Assembly: GCA_017427065.1 (NCBI GenBank)
Contig: JAFRTL010000007.1
Span: forward strand, 163,292 to 227,291
Origin: Bacteroidaceae bacterium
GTDB lineage: Bacteria > Bacteroidota > Bacteroidia > Bacteroidales > Bacteroidaceae
Direction of reading: 5' to 3'
DNA: 64,000 nucleotides
Shown here: positions 35,892-46,400 of the stretch, piece by piece
Layout: every line of letters starts with the position of its first letter
Numbering within the stretch: the stretch's first letter is position 1
Translations under genes and position numbers: made by a program
Notes under the pieces: generated by a model
What the model saw: only the letters and a program-made list of their open reading frames with translations
The model's database searches: none
Told to the model about the DNA's origin: nothing

Positions 35892-36887
35892 TTACTCAGC
35901 ATGCAAAGTGAAACGCTTGAAATCTGAAACGGTAAGTTCCTTATCGAAAGACTTCAGGTATTCTGCTACCGTAATCTTCGCATCCTTGTTGTATGCCTGC
36001 TGCAGCAGACAAACATCCTTGAAGAATTTAGCCATACGACCTTTGGCGATATTCTGAATCATAGCCTCAGGCAGATTAGCAGCCTTCTGCTCAGCAACGG
36101 TCTTGCGAATCTCGCGTGCCTTTTCAGCCTCAGCTTCAGTCAACCAACCCTTAGCGATGTTTGACTCAATGTGATCTTCGCTATCCACGAGGTTGGCATT
36201 GATACCAGCCTTATTGATTGCAGCAACCACAGCCTTCTCAATTTGCTCTTCTTTCGTCTTCTGAATAGCAACAGCCAGCTCATTATCCTTCACGCTCTGA
36301 GGAACATTAGCCTCATCCACAGCGATAGGAGACATAGCAGCGATCTGCATAGCAACCTCATGACCAGCCTCATCGAAACCAGGCTTGTTCAGTACTGCCA
36401 TTGTGCAGAGGAAGTTGCGGTTCATGTGGTTATACACAGCGATAGTTGGACCCTCAACGGTAGCATAGCCATCCAATTCCATCTTCTCACCAGTGATACC
36501 ACTACGATCAGTTACAGCCTGCTGAACAGTAGTACCAGGAACCAGTTCCAGTTCCTTTACCTCGTCCAGAGTCTTGCACTTATTAGCAAAAGCTACGTTC
36601 AAGATATCCTGAGTCAGTTTGATGAAATCAGCATTATTAGCCACGAAGTCTGTTTCGCACTTCAGCGCAATCATAGCGCCGTAGCCATTTTCAGCCTTAG
36701 CCAGTACGCAACCCTCAGAAGCTTCGCGGTCTGAACGCTTAGCAGCCACAGCCTTACCCTTCTCGCGGATAATCTTCATAGCCTCATCGAAATCACCGTT
36801 AGCATCGTTCAATGCGTTCTTGCAGTCCATCATGCCAGCACCGGTCAGTTTGCGGAGCTTGACAATATCAGCCATTGTTACAGCCAT
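35892..36887 (-). CDS. tsf: Elongation factor Ts
   Basis: A 331-residue nucleotide exchange factor for EF-Tu. The N-terminal UBA-like domain reads VKLRKLTGAGMMDCKNALND, and the core has KRSDREASEGCVLAK and IALKCETDFVANNADFIKL. The C-terminal part ends YLKSFDKELTVSDFKRFTLH. It is the last gene of rplM-rpsI-rpsB-tsf, 31 nt after rpsB. Confidence 0.97.
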   Translation of the reverse strand: MAVTMADIVKLRKLTGAGMMDCKNALNDANGDFDEAMKIIREKGKAVAAKRSDREASEGCVLAKAENGYGAMIALKCETDFVANNADFIKLTQDILNVAFANKCKTLDEVKELELVPGTTVQQAVTDRSGITGEKMELDGYATVEGPTIAVYNHMNRNFLCTMAVLNKPGFDEAGHEVAMQIAAMSPIAVDEANVPQSVKDNELAVAIQKTKEEQIEKAVVAAINKAGINANLVDSEDHIESNIAKGWLTEAEAEKAREIRKTVAEQKAANLPEAMIQNIAKGRMAKFFKDVCLLQQAYNKDAKITVAEYLKSFDKELTVSDFKRFTLHAE

Positions 36888-36918
36888 AGTATTTGTTTCC
36901 TTTCTTTAAATGTTAATA

Positions 36919-37761
36919 TTAAGCCTCTTCCTCATCCTTGATGAAAGCAGCAGCCTTTGATGCGTTGATAGCATCCTCATCTGACTTATCCAGACGAGCC
37001 TTAGCGCTTCTCTTACGAGGTTTAGCCTGGGCTTCCGTAGCCTCACCAGCAGCCTCAGTATCAATCTTCTCAGCCTTGCGCTCTTCCAGACCTTCCTGGA
37101 TAGCTGCACAGCAAGCGTCGAGGATTACCTCTACAGACTTGGTTGCATCGTCATTGGCAGGGATGATAAAATCGATGTTTGAAGGATCGGAATTAGTATC
37201 AACGATACCGAATACAGGGATACCCAGACGGTTAGCCTCGCGCACTGCGATATTCTCCTTCATTACGTCCACTACGAACAGAGCAGAAGGGAGACGAGTC
37301 AGATCCTGGATAGAACCTAAGTTCTTCTCCAACTTAGCACGCTGACGCTCAATCTGCAGCTTCTCACGCTTAGACAGATTAGAGAAAGTACCGTCAGAGG
37401 TCATCTTGTCGATATTGTTCATTTTCTTCACAGCCTTACGGATGGTGGGGAAGTTAGTCAACATTCCACCTGGCCAACGCTCGATTACGAAAGGCATGTT
37501 TACAGAGGCAGCCTTATCAGCTACCACCTGCTTAGCTTGTTTTTTAGTAGCAACAAACAGGACTCTTTTTCCTGATTTAGCGATTTGTTTCAAAGCTTCA
37601 GCAGCTTCGTCAATCTTAACGACCGTCTTATTCAGGTCGATGATGTGGATACCATTGCGCTCCATGAAAATATAAGGAGCCATAGCAGGATTCCATTTTC
37701 TCTTCAGGTGACCGAAGTGGCAACCTGCTTCCAGTAATGTATCAAAATTTGTTCTAGACAT
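36919..37761 (-). CDS. rpsB: 30S ribosomal protein S2
   Basis: A 280-residue small-subunit protein. Landmarks are LLEAGCHFGHLKRKWNPAMA, ERWPGGMLTNFPTIRKAVKK and GIVDTNSDPSNIDFIIPAND. The C-terminus carries a Lys/Ala/Glu-rich tail (about 225-280) longer than in many bacteria. It follows rpsI after a 117-nt gap that holds a structured element. Confidence 0.98.
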   Translation of the reverse strand: MSRTNFDTLLEAGCHFGHLKRKWNPAMAPYIFMERNGIHIIDLNKTVVKIDEAAEALKQIAKSGKRVLFVATKKQAKQVVADKAASVNMPFVIERWPGGMLTNFPTIRKAVKKMNNIDKMTSDGTFSNLSKREKLQIERQRAKLEKNLGSIQDLTRLPSALFVVDVMKENIAVREANRLGIPVFGIVDTNSDPSNIDFIIPANDDATKSVEVILDACCAAIQEGLEERKAEKIDTEAAGEATEAQAKPRKRSAKARLDKSDEDAINASKAAAFIKDEEEA

Positions 37762-37800
37762 TGTTCTATTCTTTAAATCGTTTACTTTCTTTTTTGTTTC

Positions 37801-37848
37801 CTAAACCAACCGCCGGGTAGTCTTAGCCTACGAGTCCCGGTGGTTTAG
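37801..37848 (-). promoter_or_regulatory. Structured leader between rpsI and rpsB
   Basis: Between the rpsI stop and the rpsB start, minus-strand CTAAACCA (37848-37841) pairs with TGGTTTAG (37808-37801), with an inner CCGGG/CCCGG stem and a small GTAG/CTAC stem. There is no T-run, so it is not a simple terminator. Its position upstream of rpsB suggests a regulatory or processing site for S2-EF-Ts synthesis. Confidence 0.5.
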
Positions 37849-37878
37849 ATGCTAAACGCTATTATCAGTTCCAGCACA

Positions 37879-38265
37879 TTAACGCTTGCTGAACTGGAAT
37901 CTGCGACGTGCCTTTGGCTGTCCTGGCTTCTTACGCTCTACAGAACGAGGGTCACGAGTCATGAAACCTTCAGCTCTCAAAGCTGCCTTATCTTCAGGAT
38001 TGATTTTCACCAAAGCGCGGGCAATGGCCAAGCGCAATGCTTGTGACTGACCAGTGAAACCACCACCGCAAAGATTTACCTTAATGTCATATTTCTCAGA
38101 AGCATCGAGTTTCTCCAGTGGCTGCTTAACCACATACTGCAGAATGCTTGATGGGAAGTACTCTTTCAGGTCACGGTTGTTGATAGTAATCTTGCCAGTT
38201 CCCTCACTTACGAAAACACGTGCGATAGAACTTTTACGTCTGCCTAATGCATTTACTACTTCCAT
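37879..38265 (-). CDS. rpsI: 30S ribosomal protein S9
   Basis: A 128-residue small-subunit protein with the typical start NALGRRKSSIARVFVSEGTG, core GGGFTGQSQALRLAIARALV and basic C-terminal tail GQPKARRRFQFSKR that reaches the decoding site. It starts 5 nt after the rplM stop; the L13-S9 pair is conserved widely. Confidence 0.98.
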   Translation of the reverse strand: MEVVNALGRRKSSIARVFVSEGTGKITINNRDLKEYFPSSILQYVVKQPLEKLDASEKYDIKVNLCGGGFTGQSQALRLAIARALVKINPEDKAALRAEGFMTRDPRSVERKKPGQPKARRRFQFSKR

Positions 38266-38270
38266 ATCTA

Positions 38271-38732
38271 TTATTTAAGTGCGTTAATATCAATCATTTT
38301 AGGTTCCTGTGCCTGCTGCTTGTGCTCCTCGCCTGCATAGATATACAGATTATTAAGGATCTTTGCACCCAGCTTTGTTTTAGGCAACATACCCTTTACT
38401 ACAGTTCTCAGTAAGCGGTCAGCACCGTCTGGTTTTGCTAGCATCTGTTCAGGAGTCGTGAAACGCTGTCCACCAGGATAACCTGTGTAGCGCACGTACA
38501 CCTTGTCCGTCCACTTTTTACCACTTAATCTCACCTTGTCAGCATTGATAACAATCACGTTATCGCCACAATCTACATGAGGGGTGAAGTTTGGTTTATA
38601 CTTACCTCTCAAAAGTTTCGCAACCTTAGAGCCAAGACGACCCAGAATCTGGTCCTTAGCATCTACAATGACCCATTCTTTGTTCACTGTAGCCTTGTTT
38701 GCAGAAATGGTTTTGTAACTTAAAGTATCCAC
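38271..38732 (-). CDS. rplM: 50S ribosomal protein L13
   Basis: A 153-residue large-subunit protein. Landmarks are NKEWVIVDAKDQILGRLGSK, the HVDCGDNVIVINADKVRLSG segment, and AVKGMLPK-like VVKGMLPKTKLGAKILNNLY. It is the first gene of the operon and has a 120-nt structured leader. Confidence 0.97.
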   Translation of the reverse strand: MDTLSYKTISANKATVNKEWVIVDAKDQILGRLGSKVAKLLRGKYKPNFTPHVDCGDNVIVINADKVRLSGKKWTDKVYVRYTGYPGGQRFTTPEQMLAKPDGADRLLRTVVKGMLPKTKLGAKILNNLYIYAGEEHKQQAQEPKMIDINALK

Positions 38733-38787
38733 TCTTTTAAATAATTAAATAAAATTGTTACTACTATCTTCACCACGTTTTCCGAGA

Positions 38788-38852
38788 TAGGCCAAATATC
38801 GTAAAACGCTATGAATTAAACATTTATCCTTTTACGGATAATAATCGGCCTA
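38788..38852 (-). promoter_or_regulatory. Structured RNA leader of the rplM operon
   Basis: Just downstream of the predicted start, minus-strand TAGGCC (38852-38847) pairs with GGCCTA (38793-38788), closing a junction. Inside are a 6-bp hairpin TTATCC/GGATAA (38841-38836 with 38829-38824) and a hairpin around CGT/ACG (38808-38800, extendable to ATA/TAT at 38812-38796). It occupies a place where autoregulatory ribosomal-protein leaders are found in other bacteria. The pairing is read directly; ligand and effect are inference. Confidence 0.55.
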
Positions 38853-38884
38853 CAAAGGTAGGGATTTTCTGTATATTAACCAAA
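38853..38884 (-). promoter_or_regulatory. Promoter of the rplM-rpsI-rpsB-tsf operon
   Basis: Minus-strand TTTG (38884-38881), 20 nt, then TACCTTTG (38860-38853): a full match to the Bacteroidota promoter pattern, giving a start near 38846. Confidence 0.82.
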
Positions 38885-38912
38885 GTTTTCTCCTATTTTT
38901 TACAAGACAAAA

Positions 38913-38937
38913 AGGCTGTCCTCTTAGAAGACAGCCT
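38913..38937 (-). terminator. Terminator after asnS
   Basis: Minus-strand AGGCTGTC (38937-38930) pairs with GACAGCCT (38920-38913), followed by TTTTTGTC. It lies 23 nt past the asnS stop and upstream of the rplM promoter. Confidence 0.85.
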
Positions 38938-38959
38938 CTTGTCGTATATACACTTCTTG

Positions 38960-40363
38960 TTAGAAATCTGCATTTCTAGGAGTACGAGGATAAGGTATCA
39001 CGTCACGGATGTTCGACATGCCCGTTACGAAAAGCAGCAGACGCTCAAAGCCCAGGCCAAAACCAGCGTGAGGACAAGTACCATATTTACGCGTATCAAG
39101 ATACCACCACATATCCTTCATTGGGATGTTGCGCTGTGCCACTTCTGCCTCCAGTTTTTCCAGACTCTCTTCACGCACGCTTCCACCAATGATCTCACCG
39201 ATGGCAGGGAATAACACGTCGGTACCCTGCACGGTCTTACCATCGGTATTCTGCTTCATGTAGAAAGCCTTGATTTCCTTTGGGTAGTCTATCATGATGA
39301 CAGGTTTCTTGAAATGATGCTCCACCAGATAGCGCTCATGCTCGCTGGCCAAGTCCACACCCCATGAAACAGGAAACTCAAACTTATGTCCGTTCTTCAC
39401 AGCTTCTTCCAGAATGCGGATACCTTCTGTATAAGGCAAGCGCACAAACTCTTCTTTCACTACACCCTGCAAGCGCTCAATCAACGTCTTGTCAATCATG
39501 TTGTTCAAGAACTGCAGGTCGTCCATACAGTTGTCCAGTGCCCATTGAACACAGTACTTGATGAAATCCTCTTCCAGATCCATCAGGTCATGTAAGTCAC
39601 AGAAAGCGATCTCTGGTTCAACCATCCAGAACTCTGCCAAGTGGCGAGGAGTATTGGAATTCTCTGCACGGAACGTAGGACCAAAGGTATAGATGGCGCC
39701 TAGGGCCGTAGCAGCCGTTTCACCCTCCAGCTGACCGCTTACAGTCAGAGAAGTCATCTTCCCGAAGAAGTCGTCGTCATATATAATCTTGCCATCCTCA
39801 TCTTTCTTCAAGTCATAAAGATTCTTCGTTGTCACCTGGAACATCTCACCAGCTCCCTCGCAGTCGCTTGCTGTGATAATAGGTGAATTAAAATAGAAGA
39901 ATCCATGCTCATGAAAATACTTATGGATAGCTATTGCCATGTTGTGACGAATGCGGAACACAGCACCGAAAGTATTAGTACGCATACGAAGGTGAGCTAT
40001 TTCGCGAAGGAACTCGAAAGAGTGTCCTTTCTTTTGCAATGGATACGTATTATCACACTTACCCAGTACCTCAATCTCACGAGCTTGTATCTCTACCTTC
40101 TGACCAGAGCCGACCGACTGTACCAACTCACCGTTGACGCTCAAGCAGGCTCCAGTAGTAATATCCTTTAAAAGATTTTCATCGAAGTTAGCTAAGTCTA
40201 CCACTACCTGCACATTATGGATGATAGAACCATCGTTCAGTGCAATAAATGATACCTGTTTGCTTCCACGGCGGGTTCGCACCCACCCTTTTACATTGAC
40301 CATAGCCCCGAAGTCTTCACGCTTCAGAAGGTCAACAATCTTTGTTCTGCGAATAATCTCCAT
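38960..40363 (-). CDS. asnS: Asparaginyl-tRNA synthetase
   Basis: A 467-residue class II synthetase. An N-terminal OB anticodon-binding domain (about 15-105) starts [20 protein letters not shown]. Class II motifs follow: [20 protein letters not shown] (motif 2) and [20 protein letters not shown] (motif 3). The Asn form is favoured over Asp by [19 protein letters not shown]. It follows rluB by 16 nt in the purB-rluB-asnS cluster. Confidence 0.95.
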   Translation of the reverse strand: MEIIRRTKIVDLLKREDFGAMVNVKGWVRTRRGSKQVSFIALNDGSIIHNVQVVVDLANFDENLLKDITTGACLSVNGELVQSVGSGQKVEIQAREIEVLGKCDNTYPLQKKGHSFEFLREIAHLRMRTNTFGAVFRIRHNMAIAIHKYFHEHGFFYFNSPIITASDCEGAGEMFQVTTKNLYDLKKDEDGKIIYDDDFFGKMTSLTVSGQLEGETAATALGAIYTFGPTFRAENSNTPRHLAEFWMVEPEIAFCDLHDLMDLEEDFIKYCVQWALDNCMDDLQFLNNMIDKTLIERLQGVVKEEFVRLPYTEGIRILEEAVKNGHKFEFPVSWGVDLASEHERYLVEHHFKKPVIMIDYPKEIKAFYMKQNTDGKTVQGTDVLFPAIGEIIGGSVREESLEKLEAEVAQRNIPMKDMWWYLDTRKYGTCPHAGFGLGFERLLLFVTGMSNIRDVIPYPRTPRNADF

Positions 40364-40379
40364 TTTTACATTTATCTTT

Positions 40380-41723
40380 TTATTCGAAAGAACCCATGCG
40401 CAGGAAATTCACTTCATTTTCTGTTAAGAAACGCCAATCACCCCTACGCAGACCTTTCTTTGTCAGACCAGCGAAATAAACGCGGTCCAGCTTCAATACT
40501 TTATATCCCAGAGACTCGAAGATACGTCGTACAATACGGTTACGACCAGAATGAATCTCGATACCTACATCTTCTTTCTTGTTTTCATCTACATAACTGA
40601 TGGCATCTGCATGGATCTCACCGTCTTCCAGCTGTATGCCGTGTGCTATCTGATCCATATCAGCGCGAGTCAGCTTCTTGTCGAGGTGTACCTGGTAAAT
40701 CTTCTTCTTCAAGAATTTAGGATGCGTCAACTTGGAAGCTAAATCGCCATCGTTGGTAAGCAACAAAACACCAGTAGTGTTGCGGTCCAGTCGTCCTACA
40801 GGATAGATACGCTCAGGACAAGCATTCTTTACTAGATCGAGTACAGTTTTGCGTGCCTGAGGATCATCAGACGTAGTTACGGTATCCTTTGGCTTGTTCA
40901 GCAAGATATAAATCTTGCGCTCTATAGTAACAGGCTGGTCGTGGAACATCACCTTGTCGCCACGCTTGATCTTAGTACCCAATTCAGTAACCACTTCACC
41001 ATTAACAGTTACCACACCTGCTGTGATGAATTCATCAGCCTCACGGCGAGAACATACACCAGCATTGGCCAAATACTTGTTCAAACGTATTGGCTCCTCT
41101 GGATCCACGAATTGCTCCTTATATTCAATCTGTTTCTTACGACTATATTTCGCATTTGGTTTGTAACCAGGACGGCTCTGCTGGAACTTACGTTGGCCGC
41201 CACGACCTTGATGGTCGTCACCCTGGAAACGGGGGCGGAACGGACGTTCACCAAAAACACGCTGAGGACGGTCGCCATAAGAACGCTGACCACCTTCACT
41301 GTTGAAGCGAGGACGATAAGGACGATCGCCTTGAGGACGCTGTGGGTGCTCCCCTTCCTCACCACTATTATAGGAACGATAAGGACGATTATACGAACGA
41401 GCGGGGCGATCGCTATTGTCGCTGCTATAGTAAGAGCGTTGTGGGCGGTCGCTTGAATAAGCGCGCTGAGGACGGGCATCGCCTTCAGCACTTTCGAAAC
41501 GAGGACGATAAGGACGACTGCTACTGTAGCTTACGCGTCTACCTGCTTCACCTGCATTAGGATTGAATCGTGGACGAGGTGTGCGTCCCGTACCATTACT
41601 ACTGTAACTTCTCTGTGGGCGAAAACCCGGAGTGTGGCCATAATCTTCTCTGTCAAACTGATTACCATCACGGCCGGCGTCTGCATTCTCATTGTCACGC
41701 CAAACTTCATCTTCTGAACTCAT
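40380..41723 (-). CDS. Pseudouridine synthase (RluB/RsuA family) with low-complexity N-terminus
   Basis: A 447-residue rRNA pseudouridine synthase. The first ~200 residues are disordered and rich in Arg, Tyr, Ser, Pro and Gly in repeating blocks such as RPYRPRF and RPQRSY. The S4 domain follows with [20 protein letters not shown], then the catalytic domain with the active Asp in [19 protein letters not shown] and [20 protein letters not shown]. Bacterial RluB proteins usually lack such an extended N-terminus, though Bacteroidota members often have one; it may help RNA binding or condensation. It follows purB by about 100 nt. Confidence 0.9.
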   Translation of the reverse strand: MSSEDEVWRDNENADAGRDGNQFDREDYGHTPGFRPQRSYSSNGTGRTPRPRFNPNAGEAGRRVSYSSSRPYRPRFESAEGDARPQRAYSSDRPQRSYYSSDNSDRPARSYNRPYRSYNSGEEGEHPQRPQGDRPYRPRFNSEGGQRSYGDRPQRVFGERPFRPRFQGDDHQGRGGQRKFQQSRPGYKPNAKYSRKKQIEYKEQFVDPEEPIRLNKYLANAGVCSRREADEFITAGVVTVNGEVVTELGTKIKRGDKVMFHDQPVTIERKIYILLNKPKDTVTTSDDPQARKTVLDLVKNACPERIYPVGRLDRNTTGVLLLTNDGDLASKLTHPKFLKKKIYQVHLDKKLTRADMDQIAHGIQLEDGEIHADAISYVDENKKEDVGIEIHSGRNRIVRRIFESLGYKVLKLDRVYFAGLTKKGLRRGDWRFLTENEVNFLRMGSFE

Positions 41724-41824
41724 AGTGTTTTATACGTATAAAATTAAACATTAGCCATCACGGCCATTATCTTTACAAATAAATATTCTAATAACTCTAA
41801 ACCCTAAACTCTAATCTCTAAACT

Positions 41825-43171
41825 CTAGAGACCTGTATAACTATGTGGGGTTATTTGGTGCAATTCATTCTTTACTTCTTGGCTTACCTCTAAAGTATCT
41901 ATAAACGTACTGATTGATGCCTCAGTAATAGCATCGTTAGTTCTGGTCAGTGCCTTCAACGCTTCATAAGGATGTGGATAACCTTCTCTTCGCAGGATGG
42001 TTTGTATAGCCTCAGCCACCACACTCCAGCATCCATCAAGGTCGGCATTGATGGCCTGCTCATTCAGCAGCAGCTTACGCAGTCCCTTTAGGGTGCTCTG
42101 AATAGCTATCACAGCATGTCCCATAGGTACGCCAACGTTTCTGAGCACCGTACTGTCAGTCAGGTCTCTCTGGAGTCTGGACACTGGCAACTTCGTGGAA
42201 AGATGTCCCAAAATGGCATTGGCAATTCCCATATTCCCTTCAGAATTCTCAAAGTCGATAGGATTCACCTTATGCGGCATGGCGCTAGAGCCCACTTCCC
42301 CTGCCTTAATCTTCTGATGGAAATAACCCATAGAGATATACATCCAGAAGTCACGGTCCATATCCACCACGATGGTATTGATGCGTCTCATGCCATCGAA
42401 AACTGCTGCCAAGTTATCATAATTGGATATCTGGGTGGTATATTGCTCACGCTCCAAGCCCAGTTTCTCACTGACGAACTTATTGCCAAAGCTTTTCCAG
42501 TCTATCTGTGGATAAGCCACATGGTGTGCATTGTAGTTTCCTGTAGCACCACCGAATTTAGCGGTCAGCTTACAAGCCTTCAATTCGTCCAACTGGCTCT
42601 GCAATCTATAGACATATACCTGTACTTCCTTACCTAAACGGGTAGGTGAAGCAGGCTGTCCATGAGTCTTTGCCAGCATCGGAATGTCTTTCCATTCTTC
42701 TGCATAGGTACGGAGTTGAGCAATCAACTCTTCCACCAACGGATAGAACACTTTCTGAAGCGCATCCTTTATCGACAGAGGCACCGAAGTATTATTGATG
42801 TCCTGTGATGTAAGGCCAAAGTGAATGAATTCCTTCACATCATCCAAACCACCAAGCTTGTCGAACTGCTCCTTTAGGAAGTACTCTACAGCCTTCACGT
42901 CATGATTGGTCACACTCTCTATTTCCTTAATGCGGGAAGCATCAGCCTCCGTAAAATGACGATAAATATTTCTCAGTGACTCAAAATAAGCTGAATCCAC
43001 TCTCTGAAGCTGAGGAAGCGGCAACTCACAGAGGGTGATGAAATACTCCACCTCCACCTGCACACGGTATTTGATTAATGCAAATTCCGAGAAATACTCT
43101 GCCAATGATTCTGTCTTACCACGATAGCGCCCATCAATGGGTGAAATGGCTGTCAGCGCATCAAGTTTCAT
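41825..43171 (-). CDS. purB: Adenylosuccinate lyase
   Basis: A 448-residue fumarase-superfamily enzyme acting twice in purine synthesis. Landmarks are the start ALTAISPIDGRYRGKTESLA, the His-containing TSQDINNTSVPLSI, KTHGQPASPTRLGKEVQVYV, and the signature GSSAMPHKVNPIDFENSEGN. It is the first gene of purB-rluB-asnS. A TAACTTTG -7 box is at 43215-43222. Confidence 0.97.
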   Translation of the reverse strand: MKLDALTAISPIDGRYRGKTESLAEYFSEFALIKYRVQVEVEYFITLCELPLPQLQRVDSAYFESLRNIYRHFTEADASRIKEIESVTNHDVKAVEYFLKEQFDKLGGLDDVKEFIHFGLTSQDINNTSVPLSIKDALQKVFYPLVEELIAQLRTYAEEWKDIPMLAKTHGQPASPTRLGKEVQVYVYRLQSQLDELKACKLTAKFGGATGNYNAHHVAYPQIDWKSFGNKFVSEKLGLEREQYTTQISNYDNLAAVFDGMRRINTIVVDMDRDFWMYISMGYFHQKIKAGEVGSSAMPHKVNPIDFENSEGNMGIANAILGHLSTKLPVSRLQRDLTDSTVLRNVGVPMGHAVIAIQSTLKGLRKLLLNEQAINADLDGCWSVVAEAIQTILRREGYPHPYEALKALTRTNDAITEASISTFIDTLEVSQEVKNELHQITPHSYTGL

Positions 43172-43248
43172 AGTCGTCTATCCTTCTTTTTTACTAAACT
43201 ACCTATTGGAAGTGCAAAGTTAAGAAATAATTTTCATATAAACACAAA

Positions 43249-43278
43249 AGAGGTCTCACAATTTCTTGTAAGACCTCT
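43249..43278 (-). terminator. Terminator of the tRNA-Val gene
   Basis: Directly after the tRNA CCA, a 13-bp minus-strand stem (43278-43266 with 43261-43249, one T-G pair) closes a GAAA loop and is followed by TTTTG. Confidence 0.88.
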
Positions 43279-43356
43279 TGGTGGGCGTTGACGGATTCGA
43301 ACCGCCGACCCTCTGCTTGTAAGGCAGATGCTCTAAACCAGCTGAGCTAAACGCCC
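43279..43356 (-). tRNA. tRNA-Val (anticodon UAC)
   Basis: A complete cloverleaf of 78 nt with encoded CCA. The acceptor stem pairs GGGCGTT with AACGCCC; the anticodon loop CTTACAA carries TAC, so it reads GTA and related Val codons; the T-loop is TTCGAAT. It lies between carB and purB on the same strand, with its own terminator. Confidence 0.97.
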
Positions 43357-43439
43357 TTTCGCTCTTCATTTCTGAAAAGCGATGCAAAGATACGGCTATT
43401 TTTTGTATCTGCAAACTTTTAGCGAACTTTTTTTCTTTT

Positions 43440-46400
43440 TTATTTATATTCCTGCCAACTCTTAATCTGGACATCATCCAATGACATACTTGTAAATGCC
43501 TCAATAAAAGCACTTGCCAAGCGAGCATTGGTAATCAGTGGGATGTTATGGTCGATGGCAGCACGACGAATGCGGTATCCGTTGGTTACCTCACGCTTGG
43601 TGTGGTTTTTCTGGATGTTCACAATCAGGTCAAACTCATGTCCGCTGATCATACGCATCACGTTGTTCTGTGCATCAGGACGCTCATCTGGCCAGAATAC
43701 AGGGATGGTGCTCACGCCATGGGCATTCAGGAAAGCAGCAGTACCTGCTGTAGCATAGATCTTGTAGCCCAACTTAAACAGCATCTGGGTAGCAGGCAGC
43801 AAGTCCACTTTCGACTTCATGGCACCTGTAGATACCATCACACCCTTCTCTGGACGAGGAATCTTGTAGCCCGTAGAGATCAGCGCACTGAGCAGCGCCT
43901 CATTCACTGAGTCGCCAATACAGCCAACCTCACCCGTTGACGACATATCCACACCCAGCACAGGGTCAGCATTCTGCAGACGAGAGAAGGAGAACTGAGC
44001 AGCCTTCACACCTATCCAGTCAATGTCAAACTCGCTCTTGTCAGGAGTTGTATAAGGAGCATCCAGCATGATGCGGGTGGCGGTCTCAATGAAGTTCTGC
44101 TTCATCACCTTCGAGATGAATGGGAAGGTACGTGACGCACGCAGGTTGCACTCGATCACCTTCACCTCGTTGTTGCGTGCCAGATACTGGATGTTGAACG
44201 GACCCGTAATGTTCAGCGCCTTGGCTATCTGGCGACTGATATGCTTGATGCGGCGTGCCGTAGCGAAGTAGATCTTCTGTGCAGGACAAACCAGTGTCGC
44301 ATCACCAGAGTGTACGCCCGCAAATTCGATGTGTTCAGAAATGGCATATTCCACCACCTCACCGTTCTGTGCTACGGCATCAAACTCTATCTCCTTGGTG
44401 TTCTCCATGAACTTAGACACCACTACAGGATATTCCTTACTTACCTTGGCTGCCAGCTTCAGGTACTCTGCCAGTTCGTCGTCGTCGTAGCATACATTCA
44501 TTGCAGCCCCAGAAAGAACATACGATGGACGTACCAATACTGGATAGCCCACACGCCCGATAAAATCTTTCACATCATCAATATTGGTCAGCTCCTGCCA
44601 AGCAGGTTGGTCGATGCCCAGCTGGTCGAGCATACGAGAGAACTTATCACGGTTCTCAGCACGGTCGATGCTTAGAGGAGAAGTACCCAAGATAGGCACA
44701 TTCTGGCGATAGAGCTTCATGGCAAGGTTGTTAGGAATCTGACCACCCACAGAAACAATGACACCACGTGGTTTCTCCAGATCGATTACATCCATTACAC
44801 GCTCGAAGGAAAGCTCGTCGAAGTAGAGACGGTCGCACATGTCATAGTCGGTAGATACCGTTTCAGGGTTATAGTTGATCATGATGCTCTTGTAGCCCAA
44901 CTGTCTGGCAGTCTGTGCAGCGGTCACGGAGCACCAGTCGAATTCCACGCTACTACCAATGCGGTAAGCGCCACTACCCAATACTGCCACAGACTTCTCA
45001 TTCTGGTAGTATGACACGTCATGGCCTTGAGTTCCGTAAGTCATATACAGGTAGTTGGTCAGTTCTGGATGCTCAGAAGCCACGGTGTTGATGCGCTTCA
45101 CAGCAGGCAAGATACCCAGTTCCTTACGACGGGCACGCACCTGCAGGTTCTCCTTCTCCATGTTGCCTTCTGGCTTCAGTACGAAGCGGGCAATCTGGAA
45201 GTCAGAGAAGCCCAGACGTTTGGCCTCACGCAGCACATCGGCTGGCAGGTCTTCTACCTTATTATATTTAGAGAGCAGCACCTTGTAATCCACGATGTTC
45301 TTCATGCGACTGATGAACCATGGGTCAATCTTGGTGATTTCACTGATGTGCTCCACAGTTTCACCCTGTTCCAATGCCTGAGCGATGGCAAACACGCGCA
45401 GGTCGGTAGGATTCTCCAACTCCTTATCCACATCGTCAAACTTCACATCATTGCCCACGAAGCCATGCATGCCCTGTCCGATCATACGCAGACCCTTCTG
45501 GATCACCTCCTCGAAGCTACGACCGATAGACATTACCTCACCTACCGACTTCATGCTGGAGCCGATCTCACGACTCACACCCACGAACTTAGTCAGGTCC
45601 CAACGAGGGATCTTGCAAATCAGGTAATCCAGTGAAGGAGCCACATACGCAGAGTTAGTGGTACCCATCTCACCTATCTGGTCGAGCGTATAGCCCAAAG
45701 CGATCTTCGCTGCCACGAAAGCCAACGGATAACCCGTAGCCTTGGATGCCAGCGCTGAAGAACGTGACAGGCGCGCATTGATTTCAATCACACGATAGTC
45801 GTTGGTCTCCGCATTGAAAGCAAACTGGATGTTGCACTCACCTACGATGTTCAGATGCTTCACACACTTGATGGTCAGCTCCTGCAGCATCTTCACCTGA
45901 TCGTCGCGCAGAGAGCAAGTAGGTGCCACCACGATACTCTCACCCGTATGAATGCCCAGAGGATCGAAGTTCTCCATGCTGGCCACCGTGAAGCAATGGT
46001 CATTGGCATCACGAATGCACTCAAACTCTATTTCTTTCCAGCCCTTCAGGCTTTCTTCCACCAATATCTGATTAGAGAAGGTAAAAGCACTCTCAGCCAG
46101 CTCTATAAAAGCAGCCTCATCCTTGCAGATACCACTACCCTGACCACCCAATGCATAAGCAGAGCGGATCATTACAGGGAAGCCTATCTCATGCGCAGCC
46201 TTCAGAGCATCCTCCATGCTCTCTACTGCATGGCTCTTAGGCGTCTTCATTGGAATCTGGTTCAACTGGTTCACGAAAAGGTCACGGTCTTCCGTATTCA
46301 TGATAGCCTCTACGGAAGTACCCAGCACTTCTACGCCATACTTCTCCAGCACACCATTCTGGTACAGCTCCGTACCGCAGTTCAGTGCCGTTTGTCCACC

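Noticed and set aside
41760-41824. Repeated CTCTAA-like words before purB's end
   Set aside because: They are short and imperfect, without symmetry or a clear role; I do not support a feature there.
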